From a virus: a DNA stretch of 64,000 nt. Both the position numbers and the translations under genes were made by a program. Under the pieces are notes generated by a model that worked only from the letters and a program-made list of their open reading frames with translations, searched no databases and was not told the origin of the DNA. Position 1 is the stretch's first letter. Each line of letters opens with the position of its first letter. The DNA lies in IMG/VR virus record IMGVR_UViG_3300025679_000007, positions 1 to 64,000 of that record; one strand, 5' to 3'. Positions 15,756 through 23,335 of the stretch are shown in pieces.

Positions 15756-16789
15756 CCAACCTGAAACTGAAATACGTCCACCGGTTTCGCGACAGGCATG
15801 GTCATGTGCGGCACTACTTCCGGCGCCCTGGCCATAAAACCACGAAACTTCCTGGCCTTCCGGGATCAGCCGCTTTCATGGCCGCCTATCAAAACTGCCT
15901 GAACGAGCCATCTTCACCGATCGGCGCGACCGCGACGGCGGGCAGCTTCGCGGCGCTGGCCGCCTCCTGGTATCAGGATGGGGAGTTCAAGGCTTTGTCC
16001 CCGTCGTCCAAGATTACGTACCGCCGGATCATCGACGCGTTCCTTGAAAAGAACGGAGACAAAGGGGTGGCGACACTCGAAGCGCAGCACGTTCGGGACA
16101 TGCTGAAGGGAAAATCGGATACCCCAGCCGCGGCGAACCGACTTCGATCCATCCTCCGGCTCTTGCTGCGGCACGCGGTGGAACACGGCTGGCGGCGGGA
16201 CAATCCAATGCTGGATGTCCGGCGGGTCAAGCACAGAGTCAAAGGTTTCGCTGTGTGGACGAACGCCGATCTGACCGCGTACGAAAGTCGCTGGCCGATC
16301 GGTACCCGCGAGCGGTTGGCGTTTGAATTGTTGCTGATGACCGGGCAGCGCCGCGGCGATGTGATCCGCATGGGGCCGCGCGATATCCGCGATGGTGGGA
16401 TCGAGGTGCGGCAGGGTAAGACTGGCGCGGCTCTTTTGGTGCCGATCGGGGCGGAGCTGCAGGTGGCCATGGACGCCTGCGAACTGGTCGGCACCGGAAC
16501 ATTCCTGATCACGCGATACGGCAATCCGTTCGCTTCCGGGACAGCGTTCTACAATTGGTTCAAAGATAAGGCCCACGCTGCCGGGGTTAAGAAGCCGCTC
16601 CATGGGCTGCGGAAAGCGAACCAGCGGATCATCGCGGAACAAGGCGGCACCGCCAAGCAAGCCATGGCGGTGTCTGGCCACATGACACTATCGGAGGCTG
16701 AGCGGTATCAGCGCGACGCGGATCAGCCAACGTTGGCGCGGGCCGGTGTGGAGGCGCTGAGCCGGGGCAGGAAGCCAAAAAGTCTCTGA
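15752..16789 (+). CDS. int: tyrosine-type phage integrase
   Basis: A 345-residue recombinase starting at GTG in a GTGA overlap. Residues 1-160 hold the arm- and core-binding domains. The catalytic set is R200 (LLLMTGQRRGDV), K223 (VRQGKTGAAL), H284-x-x-R287 (PLHGLRKANQ), H310 (VSGHMT) and nucleophile Y319 (EAERYQ). Length is normal for temperate-phage integrases. It is the last gene of the early operon and is followed directly by a candidate attP, as usual for this family. Confidence 0.95.
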   Translation: MTNLKLKYVHRFRDRHGHVRHYFRRPGHKTTKLPGLPGSAAFMAAYQNCLNEPSSPIGATATAGSFAALAASWYQDGEFKALSPSSKITYRRIIDAFLEKNGDKGVATLEAQHVRDMLKGKSDTPAAANRLRSILRLLLRHAVEHGWRRDNPMLDVRRVKHRVKGFAVWTNADLTAYESRWPIGTRERLAFELLLMTGQRRGDVIRMGPRDIRDGGIEVRQGKTGAALLVPIGAELQVAMDACELVGTGTFLITRYGNPFASGTAFYNWFKDKAHAAGVKKPLHGLRKANQRIIAEQGGTAKQAMAVSGHMTLSEAERYQRDADQPTLARAGVEALSRGRKPKSL

Positions 16790-16806
16790 AGTTTATGGGG
16801 GTTGTA

Positions 16807-16940
16807 GGCAACCCGAAGCGCGAATTGGCAACCCTTCCCATAAAATCCGCGAGAAACCTTGGTTTTCAGAAACAGGATGGTGGAGCTGAGGGATGCGTCA
16901 CAATTGGTATAAATCAATGAGGTGGCGTGGCAACCCTTCC
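16807..16940. other. candidate attP: tRNA-3'-end core flanked by arm-type repeats
   Basis: Just after the integrase, positions 16878-16892 read on the minus strand as CCCTCAGCTCCACCA, which is the T-stem/acceptor/CCA end typical of a bacterial tRNA-Ala gene. The rest of a tRNA is absent, as expected for attP. Around it TGGCAACCCTTCC occurs twice (16826-16838 and 16928-16940), and the shorter GGCAACCC once more (16807-16814), which could be integrase arm sites. Identity of the tRNA target is inference. Confidence 0.6.
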
Positions 16941-17077
16941 AGTATCCAATCACACTTACACAATGAGTTTTCGATGATTGGCAAACATGAACGTGTCAGG
17001 AACATGGTCGAATTTGCCGCGATTGTTGACACGCCACAGACACGCGCGGTTCCCGGGATGTTCACGGAGGGCGAGAG

Positions 17078-17452
17078 ATGGCACATCTGACCTTGGATGA
17101 TATCCGGACGGCGGCGGCAGCCATAGCCAACGCGCGCGGTGGGCGGCGCGGTGTGCCGGCGGTTACGAACATCCTGGACCTGCTGCCCGATAAACTCAGC
17201 GAGGAAGTGCTCGACGATGCGATGGCAGTCGCGCGCGCGCTCGACGATTCAGACTGGCAGCCGATCGAGACGGCGCCGGGCGATGAGACGATCCTGATCT
17301 ACGTGCCGCCTTTCGCCCCCATGCAGGGGACCAGATCGGGGCGATTCGGAACCTGGATGATCGGCGCCCGGTCGATTTTTGGGCGTGACCTGGCGCCTGG
17401 GATGGAGCCGACGCACTGGATGCCGCTGCCCGAGCCGCCCCATGCCCCCTGA
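17078..17452 (+). CDS. DUF551-type phage protein
   Basis: A ribosome binding site (CGGAGGGCGAG) precedes the ATG. The 124-residue product ends with the DUF551 hallmarks DWQPIETAPGDETILIYVPP and THWMPLPEPP; the first ~60 residues are a separate helical domain. DUF551 proteins are common in phages and of unknown function. A second, shorter DUF551 protein lies at 24645-24842 on the other strand. Confidence 0.75.
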   Translation: MAHLTLDDIRTAAAAIANARGGRRGVPAVTNILDLLPDKLSEEVLDDAMAVARALDDSDWQPIETAPGDETILIYVPPFAPMQGTRSGRFGTWMIGARSIFGRDLAPGMEPTHWMPLPEPPHAP

Positions 17453-17543
17453 AATCACCCTCCGCCCCGGTTGGCTGGCGCGCGACATCGAACGCGCGCG
17501 GGCGCGGCTGGCGGAATGGGACGCGAGGTGGCGCCGAAACAAC
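17442..17543 (+). pseudogene. 5' part of a small phage gene, interrupted
   Basis: An ATG at 17442, overlapping the end of the DUF551 gene, opens MPPEITLRPGWLARDIERAR and continues to about residue 34. This resembles small phage proteins starting with LRPGWL.RDI..A, which are usually 35-60 residues. Here the frame runs straight into the tRNA-like fragment at 17544 and on into the next gene without a stop, so the original 3' end appears lost. Confidence 0.4.
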
Positions 17544-17603
17544 AGTCCCGTGGCGCGACAGGTAGCGCGCCGGAATTTGACTCCGGAGGTTGCGGGTTCG
17601 AGA
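17544..17603 (+). pseudogene. 5' part of a tRNA-like gene (Gln-type anticodon loop)
   Basis: The sequence folds as most of a tRNA: D-stem GCGC/GCGC (17553-17556, 17565-17568) around GACAGGTA, anticodon stem CCGGA/TCCGG (17570-17574, 17582-17586) with loop ATTTGAC, anticodon TTG, and GCGGGTTCGAGA as the start of a T-arm. From about 17604 the T-stem and acceptor 3' strands do not pair with their partners (AGTCCCG at 17544-17550 has no downstream complement), so it is probably inactive. Confidence 0.5.
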
Positions 17604-17621
17604 TCGCGAAGGAGAAAAACT

Positions 17622-18161
17622 GTGAACCTTAAAGCCGTTCAAGATCGTTTACCAGAATACTGGACCGATCAAAGCTATCCCGATAGTTTTAATCAGGAAC
17701 CATTACCACATCGGCATTTTAATCACGCACTAACCCATTGCATGAAGGCTCTTGGCGGTCTCGCGGCGCTCTCGGACGCTCTTGACCATGCGCGGATGAT
17801 GAACCGAGGCTATTCCGACCCGGAAGCTGAACGACTTCATGTCAATGCAGGGAAGTATCTCGCTGACCTTGTGATCTGCGCCCAATTATGCACTTTACAA
17901 AGCAGAGTAACTTCCTATAAATTCCTTGCCAAGCAGATTGTAAGGAGGCTGATCGTGAATAATTGCGTCAAGCAGGATGGTATATCCGCATGCATTTGCG
18001 ACGATCTGCCGGAAGATATGATCGACAGGGCGGCGTCGGCATTACAGGAACCATTGGAGGCACCCCGTTATTGGGCGCGTGGGTTGGCGCGAGTGGCCTT
18101 GTGCGCCGCGCTATCCCCTTGTTGGGATGCGTGTAAGGAATGCATCAAGGCGCATCCTTAA
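17622..18161 (+). CDS. MazG-like nucleotide pyrophosphohydrolase family protein (tentative)
   Basis: The GTG at 17622 has an excellent site GAAGGAG seven bases upstream. The 179-residue product contains FNHALTHCMKALGGLAALSD ... ALDHARMM ... LHVNAGKYLADLVICAQLCT, matching the helix pattern of phage MazG-like proteins (HAL.H..KALGKLA.L.E..DH ... K.LADLVICA). Acidic metal ligands are less clear than in true MazG. The C-terminal ~70 residues are unmatched, with several Cys. It would hydrolyse (d)NTPs or an alarmone if the assignment holds. Confidence 0.55.
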   Translation: MNLKAVQDRLPEYWTDQSYPDSFNQEPLPHRHFNHALTHCMKALGGLAALSDALDHARMMNRGYSDPEAERLHVNAGKYLADLVICAQLCTLQSRVTSYKFLAKQIVRRLIVNNCVKQDGISACICDDLPEDMIDRAASALQEPLEAPRYWARGLARVALCAALSPCWDACKECIKAHP

Positions 18162-18794
18162 CTCCAAAAACCTCTGCCAATAGACGCTTATCTCCGTGGA
18201 ATTGTATGCCGAAAACAACTTCGTATTGTCTTGTCCCACGCGTTTTTCAAGGGCGCCAAGTGGGACCAAAAGAAACCGACACGCCACAAGACCCGGGGTC
18301 GCAGCACTGATTGTATCTATTGATCCCTCTGTAACGGTGAATGTGATTTCCCGGACAGTCCCGTGCGCGATGTCGTTCCTCCTTAGAATGTAAAATCTAG
18401 CCTCTGTAATTATCCGTTCAAATGCTCCCTCGAGAGCTTGGTCACAGTATTGCATAAAATACTTTTCGGACGCCAAGTAAACTAGGTCAAATCGGCCCAA
18501 TGGCCCTACAGCTCTCTCGTATTCTTTTATTTTATCTTTGCCGGCCGGGTCGTATTCCATACTCAAAAACCTGAGGTACAATACCGCAAATCTGAGTTCC
18601 ATCTCTTCCCATAGTGAAAGGGCGCGGCCAACAGCCTGATAAATTCTGGTCCTTGTTGTGTCGCCCAGTTTCGGAAGCGGGGCGGGTGGGTCCCAGGGAT
18701 GGTGGCGACCAGGAGGCACTGTAGTCTTGTCGACGGGCAAGCGTAGCACCACGTCTGGCCATGGCCGTCTAATCCTGAAACTATCATCCCCCAT
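18111..18794 (-). CDS. HEPN-motif protein, possible RNase/defence or toxin
   Basis: A 227-residue product whose central helix reads YILRRNDIAHGTV (R139-N140...H144), fitting the Rx4H motif of HEPN ribonucleases and the RNxIAHG form seen in RiboL-PSP-HEPN-like proteins. Helical flanks (SLWEEMELRFAVLYLRF; LEGAFERIITEARF) agree with an all-alpha domain. Its C-terminal 17 codons overlap the end of the MazG-like gene on the other strand. Base composition is visibly richer in A/T than the early operon, suggesting acquisition. No partner antitoxin is adjacent on the same strand. Confidence 0.55.
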   Translation of the reverse strand: MGDDSFRIRRPWPDVVLRLPVDKTTVPPGRHHPWDPPAPLPKLGDTTRTRIYQAVGRALSLWEEMELRFAVLYLRFLSMEYDPAGKDKIKEYERAVGPLGRFDLVYLASEKYFMQYCDQALEGAFERIITEARFYILRRNDIAHGTVREITFTVTEGSIDTISAATPGLVACRFLLVPLGALEKRVGQDNTKLFSAYNSTEISVYWQRFLELRMRLDAFLTRIPTRG

Positions 18795-18816
18795 CGCACA
18801 GGAGATAGATCACATT

Positions 18817-18990
18817 ATGGCAGAAGAGCGAATCAAAGATGCCGATGGAGCCGACCCCGTGCAGGCGAAATTGATCCACAGGCTACTGAACACGCCGCCG
18901 AAGCCTCGGCCGCGCAAGGAAGACGCCAGAGAAGAGGGCAGCAACCCGAAGGATGCTGATCGATTCTCCGACGAAGCCTCTTCCCGCTAA
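18817..18990 (+). CDS. 57-residue hydrophilic protein
   Basis: GGAGA at 18801-18805 precedes the ATG. The product (MAEERIKDADGADPVQAKLI and onward) is highly charged with a Pro/Arg/Lys-rich middle. Its start lies 22 bases from the divergent start of the HEPN-motif gene, so the pair may share a control region. Function unknown. Confidence 0.5.
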   Translation: MAEERIKDADGADPVQAKLIHRLLNTPPKPRPRKEDAREEGSNPKDADRFSDEASSR

Positions 18991-18999
18991 GGGCGCCGG

Positions 19000-19308
19000 T
19001 CAGGAAGCGCACGCCTTCCCGTGGTCGGCATGGTTCCCAGCGGCCTTCGCCGCCGCCTCGGTCATGTACTGACCCTTTTTCGTATTTCCATAATATTGCG
19101 TGCCAGGGCAGTGATAGACGTGGCTCGCGGTGTTCACCCAAACCTGACCAGGGCCGCCGCCAGGGGTTGGGGGTGGCGCCGAACGCGTCGGAGGTTTGGC
19201 GGCTGTGGCTGCCGCCGAATTGGCCGCCGGAGTATTCGATTGTTGGGCGCTCGCGGAAGCGGACACGAACAAGCTGATCGCGGCCAGGGCTGATAAAAAC
19301 GGCTTCAT
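19000..19308 (-). CDS. exported small protein with sunset-like C-terminal domain
   Basis: A signal peptide ([21 protein letters not shown], cleavage before QQS) is followed by an Ala/Pro-rich linker and a domain [20 protein letters not shown] ... [20 protein letters not shown] with a final Cys. This resembles the short 'sunset' domain found on secreted bacterial proteins. The site AGGAGATTGCC precedes the start. It is 102 residues; role unknown, but the export signal and place in the accessory island fit a lysogeny-expressed envelope factor. Confidence 0.7.
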   Translation of the reverse strand: MKPFLSALAAISLFVSASASAQQSNTPAANSAAATAAKPPTRSAPPPTPGGGPGQVWVNTASHVYHCPGTQYYGNTKKGQYMTEAAAKAAGNHADHGKACAS

Positions 19309-19504
19309 GGCAATCTCCTGCTGACTGTCCCGACACAGTGCAGTGGGGTCGCGCCTTCGTCAATTTAGCGGTCGGTCACATTCCTTGACCGCGCCGGGAT
19401 CGATTTACCGTCCGAATGACGCGACTTTCCCGCCAATTTACACCAACCCCACCATTACCACCTCGGCTCCGCGGTAACCTCGCGCCGGCGGGGCCAGGCG
19501 AGAG

Positions 19505-19533
19505 ACGGGCACGTCAGCGCGCGGCGTGCCCGT
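19505..19533. other. 9-bp perfect inverted repeat in a gene-free 243-bp stretch
   Basis: ACGGGCACG and CGTGCCCGT flank an 11-base loop, about 20 bases upstream of the GTG at 19552. No T-run follows, so a regulatory hairpin or binding site is likelier than a terminator. The rest of 19309-19551 holds no gene I can support. Confidence 0.4.
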
Positions 19534-19551
19534 TAGTTCGGAAGGGCGGCG

Positions 19552-19764
19552 GTGATAACATTCGTGGAGTTCCTGAAGCAATTCGGTAATGCCGCCATCC
19601 GGTCCGAAGGGTTTCTCGGGGATGCCCTGGACAACCCTAACTTCCCGGAAATTCGGACGCGGGCCGACCTGGATGCCTATTTCTTCCTGCGGTTAGCCAG
19701 CGCGAAAACGCGGGACGAGGCCCGGCGGTTCTGGGACGAGTATGAGGGGTTGAATGGGGGTTAG
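19552..19764 (+). CDS. small YozE-like phage protein (tentative)
   Basis: The GTG start has GGAAGGGCGGC upstream. Seventy residues: VEFLKQFGNAAIRSEGFLGD, ALDNPNFPEIRT, then a helical end (ARRFWDEYEGL). The order 'FL..Q ... GDAL.D..FP ... AR..W.EY' recalls YozE/SAM-like small proteins in phages, a helical fold of unknown role. Confidence 0.55.
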   Translation: MITFVEFLKQFGNAAIRSEGFLGDALDNPNFPEIRTRADLDAYFFLRLASAKTRDEARRFWDEYEGLNGG

Positions 19765-19820
19765 CGCTGTCCCCCCTGTCCCCGCCAGGGCGGCGCTGTA
19801 TAAAGAGCCAACCGGGGACG

Positions 19821-19928
19821 ATGAAGCGGACTAGGACGCGGATCGGGCAGTTGTTCGTGGCGTGGGGACCGGGGAAGGTTCGGAGGGTGGGGCGGAATAA
19901 GGGGACGCGGCGGGTGTTGGTTCGCTGA
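19821..19928 (+). CDS. possible 35-residue basic peptide
   Basis: An ATG after GGGGACG opens MKRTRTRIGQLFVAWGPGKV and continues with an Arg-rich end. About a third of residues are Arg or Lys. The 247-bp gap between 19764 and 20012 holds nothing else; the frame could be chance. Confidence 0.25.
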   Translation: MKRTRTRIGQLFVAWGPGKVRRVGRNKGTRRVLVR

Positions 19929-20011
19929 GACTCAATGGGCTCAACGGGTCCCTTAATCAAGTCCTGGTGTGCGGGCAGTATCAGTTGTGGGAGATCGCGC
20001 GATGATGACGA

Positions 20012-20368
20012 TTATCTGTTTCGCGACGCACTCCCGGCTCCGAAAATAAAGCCAACAACCGTGAGCATTATTTTGATAATGCCATCAGTCACATTGTCAA
20101 GCTTAACACCAGAATATTGCACCCATTCCGCTATGCACAGAAGTATGGCTAATATTAACAGCACGAGTGCGCCATTATTAAGAGATTCATTGGAAGATCC
20201 GGTGATTTTCCCAATGAGACCCTGCCGCATTCCAAGTAAGGCTAGCTCGTGCTCACGTCGCCGCCGATCATCATCGTTTTCAAAATCTCGGGATTCTTTA
20301 TCCGCTGTTGGGTTTGGGTCAACCGCCACCGTCGCCTGGGTTTGATCTTGCTTCGGTTGCCTCGCCAC
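20012..20368 (-). CDS. membrane protein partner of Panacea antitoxin, putative PanT toxin
   Basis: A 118-residue protein with a charged N-terminal half (SRDFENDDDRRRREHELALL) and two hydrophobic helices (NNGALVLLILAILLCIAEWV and KIMLTVVGFIFGAG) at the C-terminus. It starts inside the upstream Panacea gene (50-bp overlap, GTG), so the two are co-translated. Panacea antitoxins are known to neutralise many unrelated toxins, including small membrane-active proteins. That this is the toxin is inference from overlap and topology. A/T-rich relative to the phage. Confidence 0.55.
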   Translation of the reverse strand: MARQPKQDQTQATVAVDPNPTADKESRDFENDDDRRRREHELALLGMRQGLIGKITGSSNESLNNGALVLLILAILLCIAEWVQYSGVKLDNVTDGIIKIMLTVVGFIFGAGSASRNR

Positions 20369-20858
20369 TCTTGGAGTATTCCTCGTTATAGATTTTTGTG
20401 AACTCTTCTATTATGTAGTCATCTGGGATTTCGGTGTCGGCGGGCACTTGGAAATCGTACTCCAAAGCGACCCTGCTCCAGGCGCTTCCTTGCTGATGGG
20501 TCTTTGACGACAATGCAAAACTGGAATAGTGCCCATATCTTTCCCAAACAAAATCTATATACGTTGGAACAACGTTGTTTCCTCCGCCGACCATTTCAAG
20601 TTCAGACGCAGGGGATCGCAATTGAGGATGCAAAATTGGGTGATGGCCAAAATCTTTTAAAGTATGATAAAGAGTTTTAAAAACTGGCCCGTGTTTCCAG
20701 ACTTGCGGTCGCTCAATCAACAGGCTGGTTCTGTTGATCGCTAACCACCATCCGTGCGTAAAGTAAACCAGTTTTTGTAGCTTCATGTGCTCTATGCCGC
20801 TCTCCTGGGCGTAACGCTCCAGGAACTCGTTGGCTACGGCGAGAGGGGAGTAAGCCAA
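20319..20858 (-). CDS. Panacea (SocA-like, DUF4065) domain antitoxin
   Basis: The 179-residue product has the family pattern: SPLAVANEFLERYAQESG, HMKLQKLVYFTHGWWLAINR (25-44), a RPQVWKHGPVFKTLYHTLKD segment, and YIDFVWERYGHYSSFALS. The start is TTG with GGAG about nine bases upstream. A promoter-like sequence lies at 20906-20935. The acidic C-terminal tail overlaps the downstream membrane gene. Panacea proteins act as antitoxins, sometimes also as proteolytic adaptors (SocA). Located in the island beside attP. Confidence 0.8.
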   Translation of the reverse strand: MAYSPLAVANEFLERYAQESGIEHMKLQKLVYFTHGWWLAINRTSLLIERPQVWKHGPVFKTLYHTLKDFGHHPILHPQLRSPASELEMVGGGNNVVPTYIDFVWERYGHYSSFALSSKTHQQGSAWSRVALEYDFQVPADTEIPDDYIIEEFTKIYNEEYSKSGEATEARSNPGDGGG

Positions 20859-20905
20859 GGGAACGGCGCTCCAGATCCGGGTTTGGGCCGACAGTCGCCC
20901 GATGG

Positions 20906-20935
20906 ACCATATCTACCTGGATCGTGACCTGTCAA
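20906..20935 (-). promoter_or_regulatory. promoter-like sequence upstream of the Panacea gene
   Basis: On the minus strand TTGACA (20930-20935) is followed after 18 bases by TATGGT (20906-20911), about 48 bases before the TTG start. The -35 is perfect and the -10 matches at four of six positions. Confidence 0.5.
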
Positions 20936-21243
20936 TCTCATCTGTTGAATCCTGGAGTGACGTTATCGCTGCCTCGACGCCAGCGCACACCTATCTATGC
21001 CCAGCGCCATGGAAGTGACTTCCGCGTGCTGGCTCCCGTTCGCCACGCGCCAGTTATTCTCTTTTCAGGCCATCTCGCACACGTATGCGATAAGATACTT
21101 CCCGCTGATGTTTATGGTGCTGGCCGAGTTAGGCGCCGGGTGGCTAAGCCGCCCGCGCCCGCTGCTAATACCCGCACCAGTCCACCGAAGTAGGCGCCTT
21201 CATGGCCAACCCAGACACCGCCCGAGCCTGTGATACTCACGGA
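20936..21243. other. gene-free stretch
   Basis: Open frames exist on the plus strand here, but none has a convincing start site, codon pattern or recognisable product. I see no repeats or hairpin of note. Confidence 0.4.
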
Positions 21244-21471
21244 TCATCCCCCGGAACCCCGCAACCTCGCCACCAATTCCGCCACCAGCGCGTCCGACAC
21301 GCTGATATGAACCTCGGCCGCGCCGCGCCTTCCGACCACGACAACCCCACCCTCTTTCGGTCGCGCCACGTATTCAACCGTATCCAACGTCACGAACCTA
21401 CGGGCCGGCGGACGCGGAAACAGTTCACCCTGGACCGCCAGCGCCTTCCATACCTTCCCTCGGGCCAGCAA
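21244..21471 (-). CDS. small protein downstream of transposase
   Basis: A 75-residue frame (start TTG 21471) overlapping the transposase 3' end by 47 bases. It encodes WKALAVQGELFPRPPARRFV, then a beta-rich EYVARPKEGGVVVVGRRGAA and a helical end. It may be a passenger gene of the transposase unit or a separate accessory gene. No family recognised. Confidence 0.45.
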   Translation of the reverse strand: MLARGKVWKALAVQGELFPRPPARRFVTLDTVEYVARPKEGGVVVVGRRGAAEVHISVSDALVAELVARLRGSGG

Positions 21472-22411
21472 TCCGCCGATAGGTGAGGCGCTTGCCTTCC
21501 ATGCCCTTGGCGGCTTTCACGGCGCGCTCGGCATCTTCAACGCCAAGGCGCGAGCGGTTGTTGAACCGGAAGGTGAATTCGTCCAGGTAGCGTTGAAAAT
21601 GCTGTTCGCCGCAATGCTGGTAGACGCCAACCATGCCGCGCTTGAACACGCCGAAGTAGCCTTCCACCGTGTTGGTCGTCACATCGCCGCGCGCATATTC
21701 CTTGGCGGCGTGGTTCACCGTCTCGTGTGAGCCGAAATCCTTTCCGAGTGTTCCATAGAGTTTGGACTCATCGGTTTGCAGCCGGGATTTCATGTCCATG
21801 TTCTTGGCCATGAAGGCACCCAGGTTCTTCGCGGTGACATGTCCCATATGGGTCACACGGGCTTCGCCAGCACGTTCCACCAAAGCCACGATCGGACGCT
21901 TCTTCGCGCCGCCATTCTTGCCACTCTTGATATACGCGCGGCCCTGGCGATACGCGGGCATCTCGGAAGGCGCCTTCTTGCGTCCGTGGTAGGCTTCGTC
22001 AACTTCCACGATCTTACCCTCCCCGCCGATCGGCGCGGCTCCAGGATCAGACATGCCCTCGCGGATACGATGGAACATGAACCATGCGGTCTTATAAGTG
22101 ACATGGATCATGCGGTGTAGCTGGTGCGCGGACATGCCCTTCTTGCTGGCGGTGAGTAATTGCAGAGCCAGAGCCCACTTGTGCAGCTTGACGTGGCTGC
22201 TTTCCATCACCGAGCCGGTCTGAACCGTGAACTGGCCACGGCAATCCGGGCAGTGATACAGGCCGGGGCGGTGTGCCTTGCCGCCCATGACGGCTACCCG
22301 AAGTCCGCCGCAATGCGGGCAGTTCACCCCGTTTGGCCAGCGGGCCTGTTCCAGCCATTCGCGGGCCTTGGCTTCATCATGGAAGATGGGGTCTGTCAGG
22401 TCGATCGGCAT
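21425..22411 (-). CDS. IS1595-family (ISXO2-like) transposase
   Basis: A 328-residue transposase with an N-terminal zinc ribbon (C31-x2-C34, C54-x2-C57), a helix-turn-helix region (GMSAHQLHRMIHVTYKTAWF) and a DDE-type catalytic core: D138 (IVEVDEAYHG), D214 (LQTDESKLYG) and E250 (TNTVEGYFGVFKRG). Length is normal and the gene looks intact, with AAGGAG upstream of the ATG. I did not find convincing terminal inverted repeats near either end, so it may be a gene fixed in the phage rather than a complete insertion sequence. Confidence 0.9.
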   Translation of the reverse strand: MPIDLTDPIFHDEAKAREWLEQARWPNGVNCPHCGGLRVAVMGGKAHRPGLYHCPDCRGQFTVQTGSVMESSHVKLHKWALALQLLTASKKGMSAHQLHRMIHVTYKTAWFMFHRIREGMSDPGAAPIGGEGKIVEVDEAYHGRKKAPSEMPAYRQGRAYIKSGKNGGAKKRPIVALVERAGEARVTHMGHVTAKNLGAFMAKNMDMKSRLQTDESKLYGTLGKDFGSHETVNHAAKEYARGDVTTNTVEGYFGVFKRGMVGVYQHCGEQHFQRYLDEFTFRFNNRSRLGVEDAERAVKAAKGMEGKRLTYRRIAGPREGMEGAGGPG

Positions 22412-22800
22412 GGCGGCGTCTCCTTGCCGCCTTTTATGGCAGAGTCACCTTGCTTTGTAAAGTATATAATTGGCGATCTGCGCCGCTCGAATGGCCGAGC
22501 AAATTGGCGCTGATCTTGAAGTGAACACTGAATTGCGCATCAAGACACTGATTGAACGGTGGGGTGGAAAATGAACGCCCGACATGGCCGGAATGACCCC
22601 GAAGCGGCGGCGGTCGTGACGGAGCGTGGACGATTCGTTTTGGCGAGGGGGCGGTACGCCAGTTAAACACACCCGCCACGACGATATGAATCGGACTATC
22701 CGACTTTGGCGCGGGCCAGCCATGAAATGTACGTTGCGAAGTCGTTCTTTACTCACGCGCCTCGATGTCGAATGATCGGGACGCACAAGGAGACTTCCAC
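22412..22800 (+). other. intergenic stretch with two possible micro-genes
   Basis: Two ATGA-coupled frames of 27 codons (22491-22574, MAEQIGADLEVNTELRIKTL) and 31 codons (22571-22666, MNARHGRNDPEAAAVV) occur here on the plus strand. Coupling resembles the early operon, but neither has a good ribosome binding site. A TATAAT at 22465-22470 lacks a matching -35. Confidence 0.25.
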
Positions 22801-22983
22801 ATGAAACCCAACTGCATCATTTGTATGTTTGATGACGCTTACGAGATCGCCGGGCCGTTCGCCACGCTTGCTGAATTACAGACCTATGGCGAGCGGTGGC
22901 AACTGCGGAATGGGGATCGCCCCACATGGCAGTCCGTCTACCTCGCTGATCCGCACGCGGCACCGCGTATCGTAACCCCCTGA
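22801..22983 (+). CDS. 60-residue hypothetical protein
   Basis: AAGGAG (22787-22792) lies at good spacing before ATG 22801. The product MKPNCIICMFDDAYEIAGPF continues with a helical LAELQTYGERWQLRN. It is followed directly by the terminator array of the opposite-strand late operon. Confidence 0.6.
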   Translation: MKPNCIICMFDDAYEIAGPFATLAELQTYGERWQLRNGDRPTWQSVYLADPHAAPRIVTP

Positions 22984-22993
22984 CAAAAGAAAA

Positions 22994-23020
22994 GCCCGCC
23001 ACCCTTTCGGACAGCGGGGC
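22994..23020 (-). terminator. intrinsic terminator 1 (distal)
   Basis: On the minus strand a GC-rich hairpin, GCCCCGCTGTCC / GGGTGGCGGGC with a GAAA loop, is followed by TTTTCTTTTG. One bulge weakens the stem slightly. It is the last of three similar terminators after the late operon. Confidence 0.7.
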
Positions 23021-23335
23021 CAGTTTGGAGGCACTTCGCGGCCCGGTCTGGTTACCGGGATGGGACTTCAGCCGACAGAAGCAGTCCCACCGATACCCCA
23101 CCACTTTTGCCTTTGAGCGGCCGGCCTGATGGTCAGCCTGGATTGCTCCGGGGCTCGAACGGGACATCCACGCTCTGGGGGCAATTAACCAGCCGTCCGC
23201 GCAGTTCTGTTTGCCGTTTGGCCGTTCTGGCGACCGTCGGTCTCCGGCCCGCTCTCCCGCTCTGGCTCGTCTGTCATTCCGGACACGGTTTGCCGTGCCA
23301 CCGCCAACCCACAATAATGAGCACGGACGCCAAAC
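23021..23335 (-). other. gene-free structured stretch between terminators
   Basis: Read on the minus strand, TGGGACT...AGTCCCA (plus 23061-23089) and CCCGGT...ACCGGG (plus about 23042-23059) form two further perfect hairpins just before terminator 1. A 30-codon frame starting MTDEPERESGPETDGRQNGQ (23277 to 23185) is possible but weakly supported. The stretch could encode a structured small RNA. Confidence 0.35.

Noticed and set aside
20997-21233. Hydrophobic plus-strand frame (MPSAMEVTSACWLPFATRQL)
   Set aside because: No ribosome binding site, no coupling, Arg/Pro-rich nonsense-like end; treated as chance.
21190-22520. Complete insertion sequence around the transposase
   Set aside because: No convincing terminal inverted repeats or target duplication could be seen, so only the gene is annotated.
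23130-23230. tRNA-like text on the minus strand (GTTCGAGCCCC)
   Set aside because: I could not form a T-stem, anticodon arm or acceptor stem; the GTTCGAG resemblance alone is not enough.
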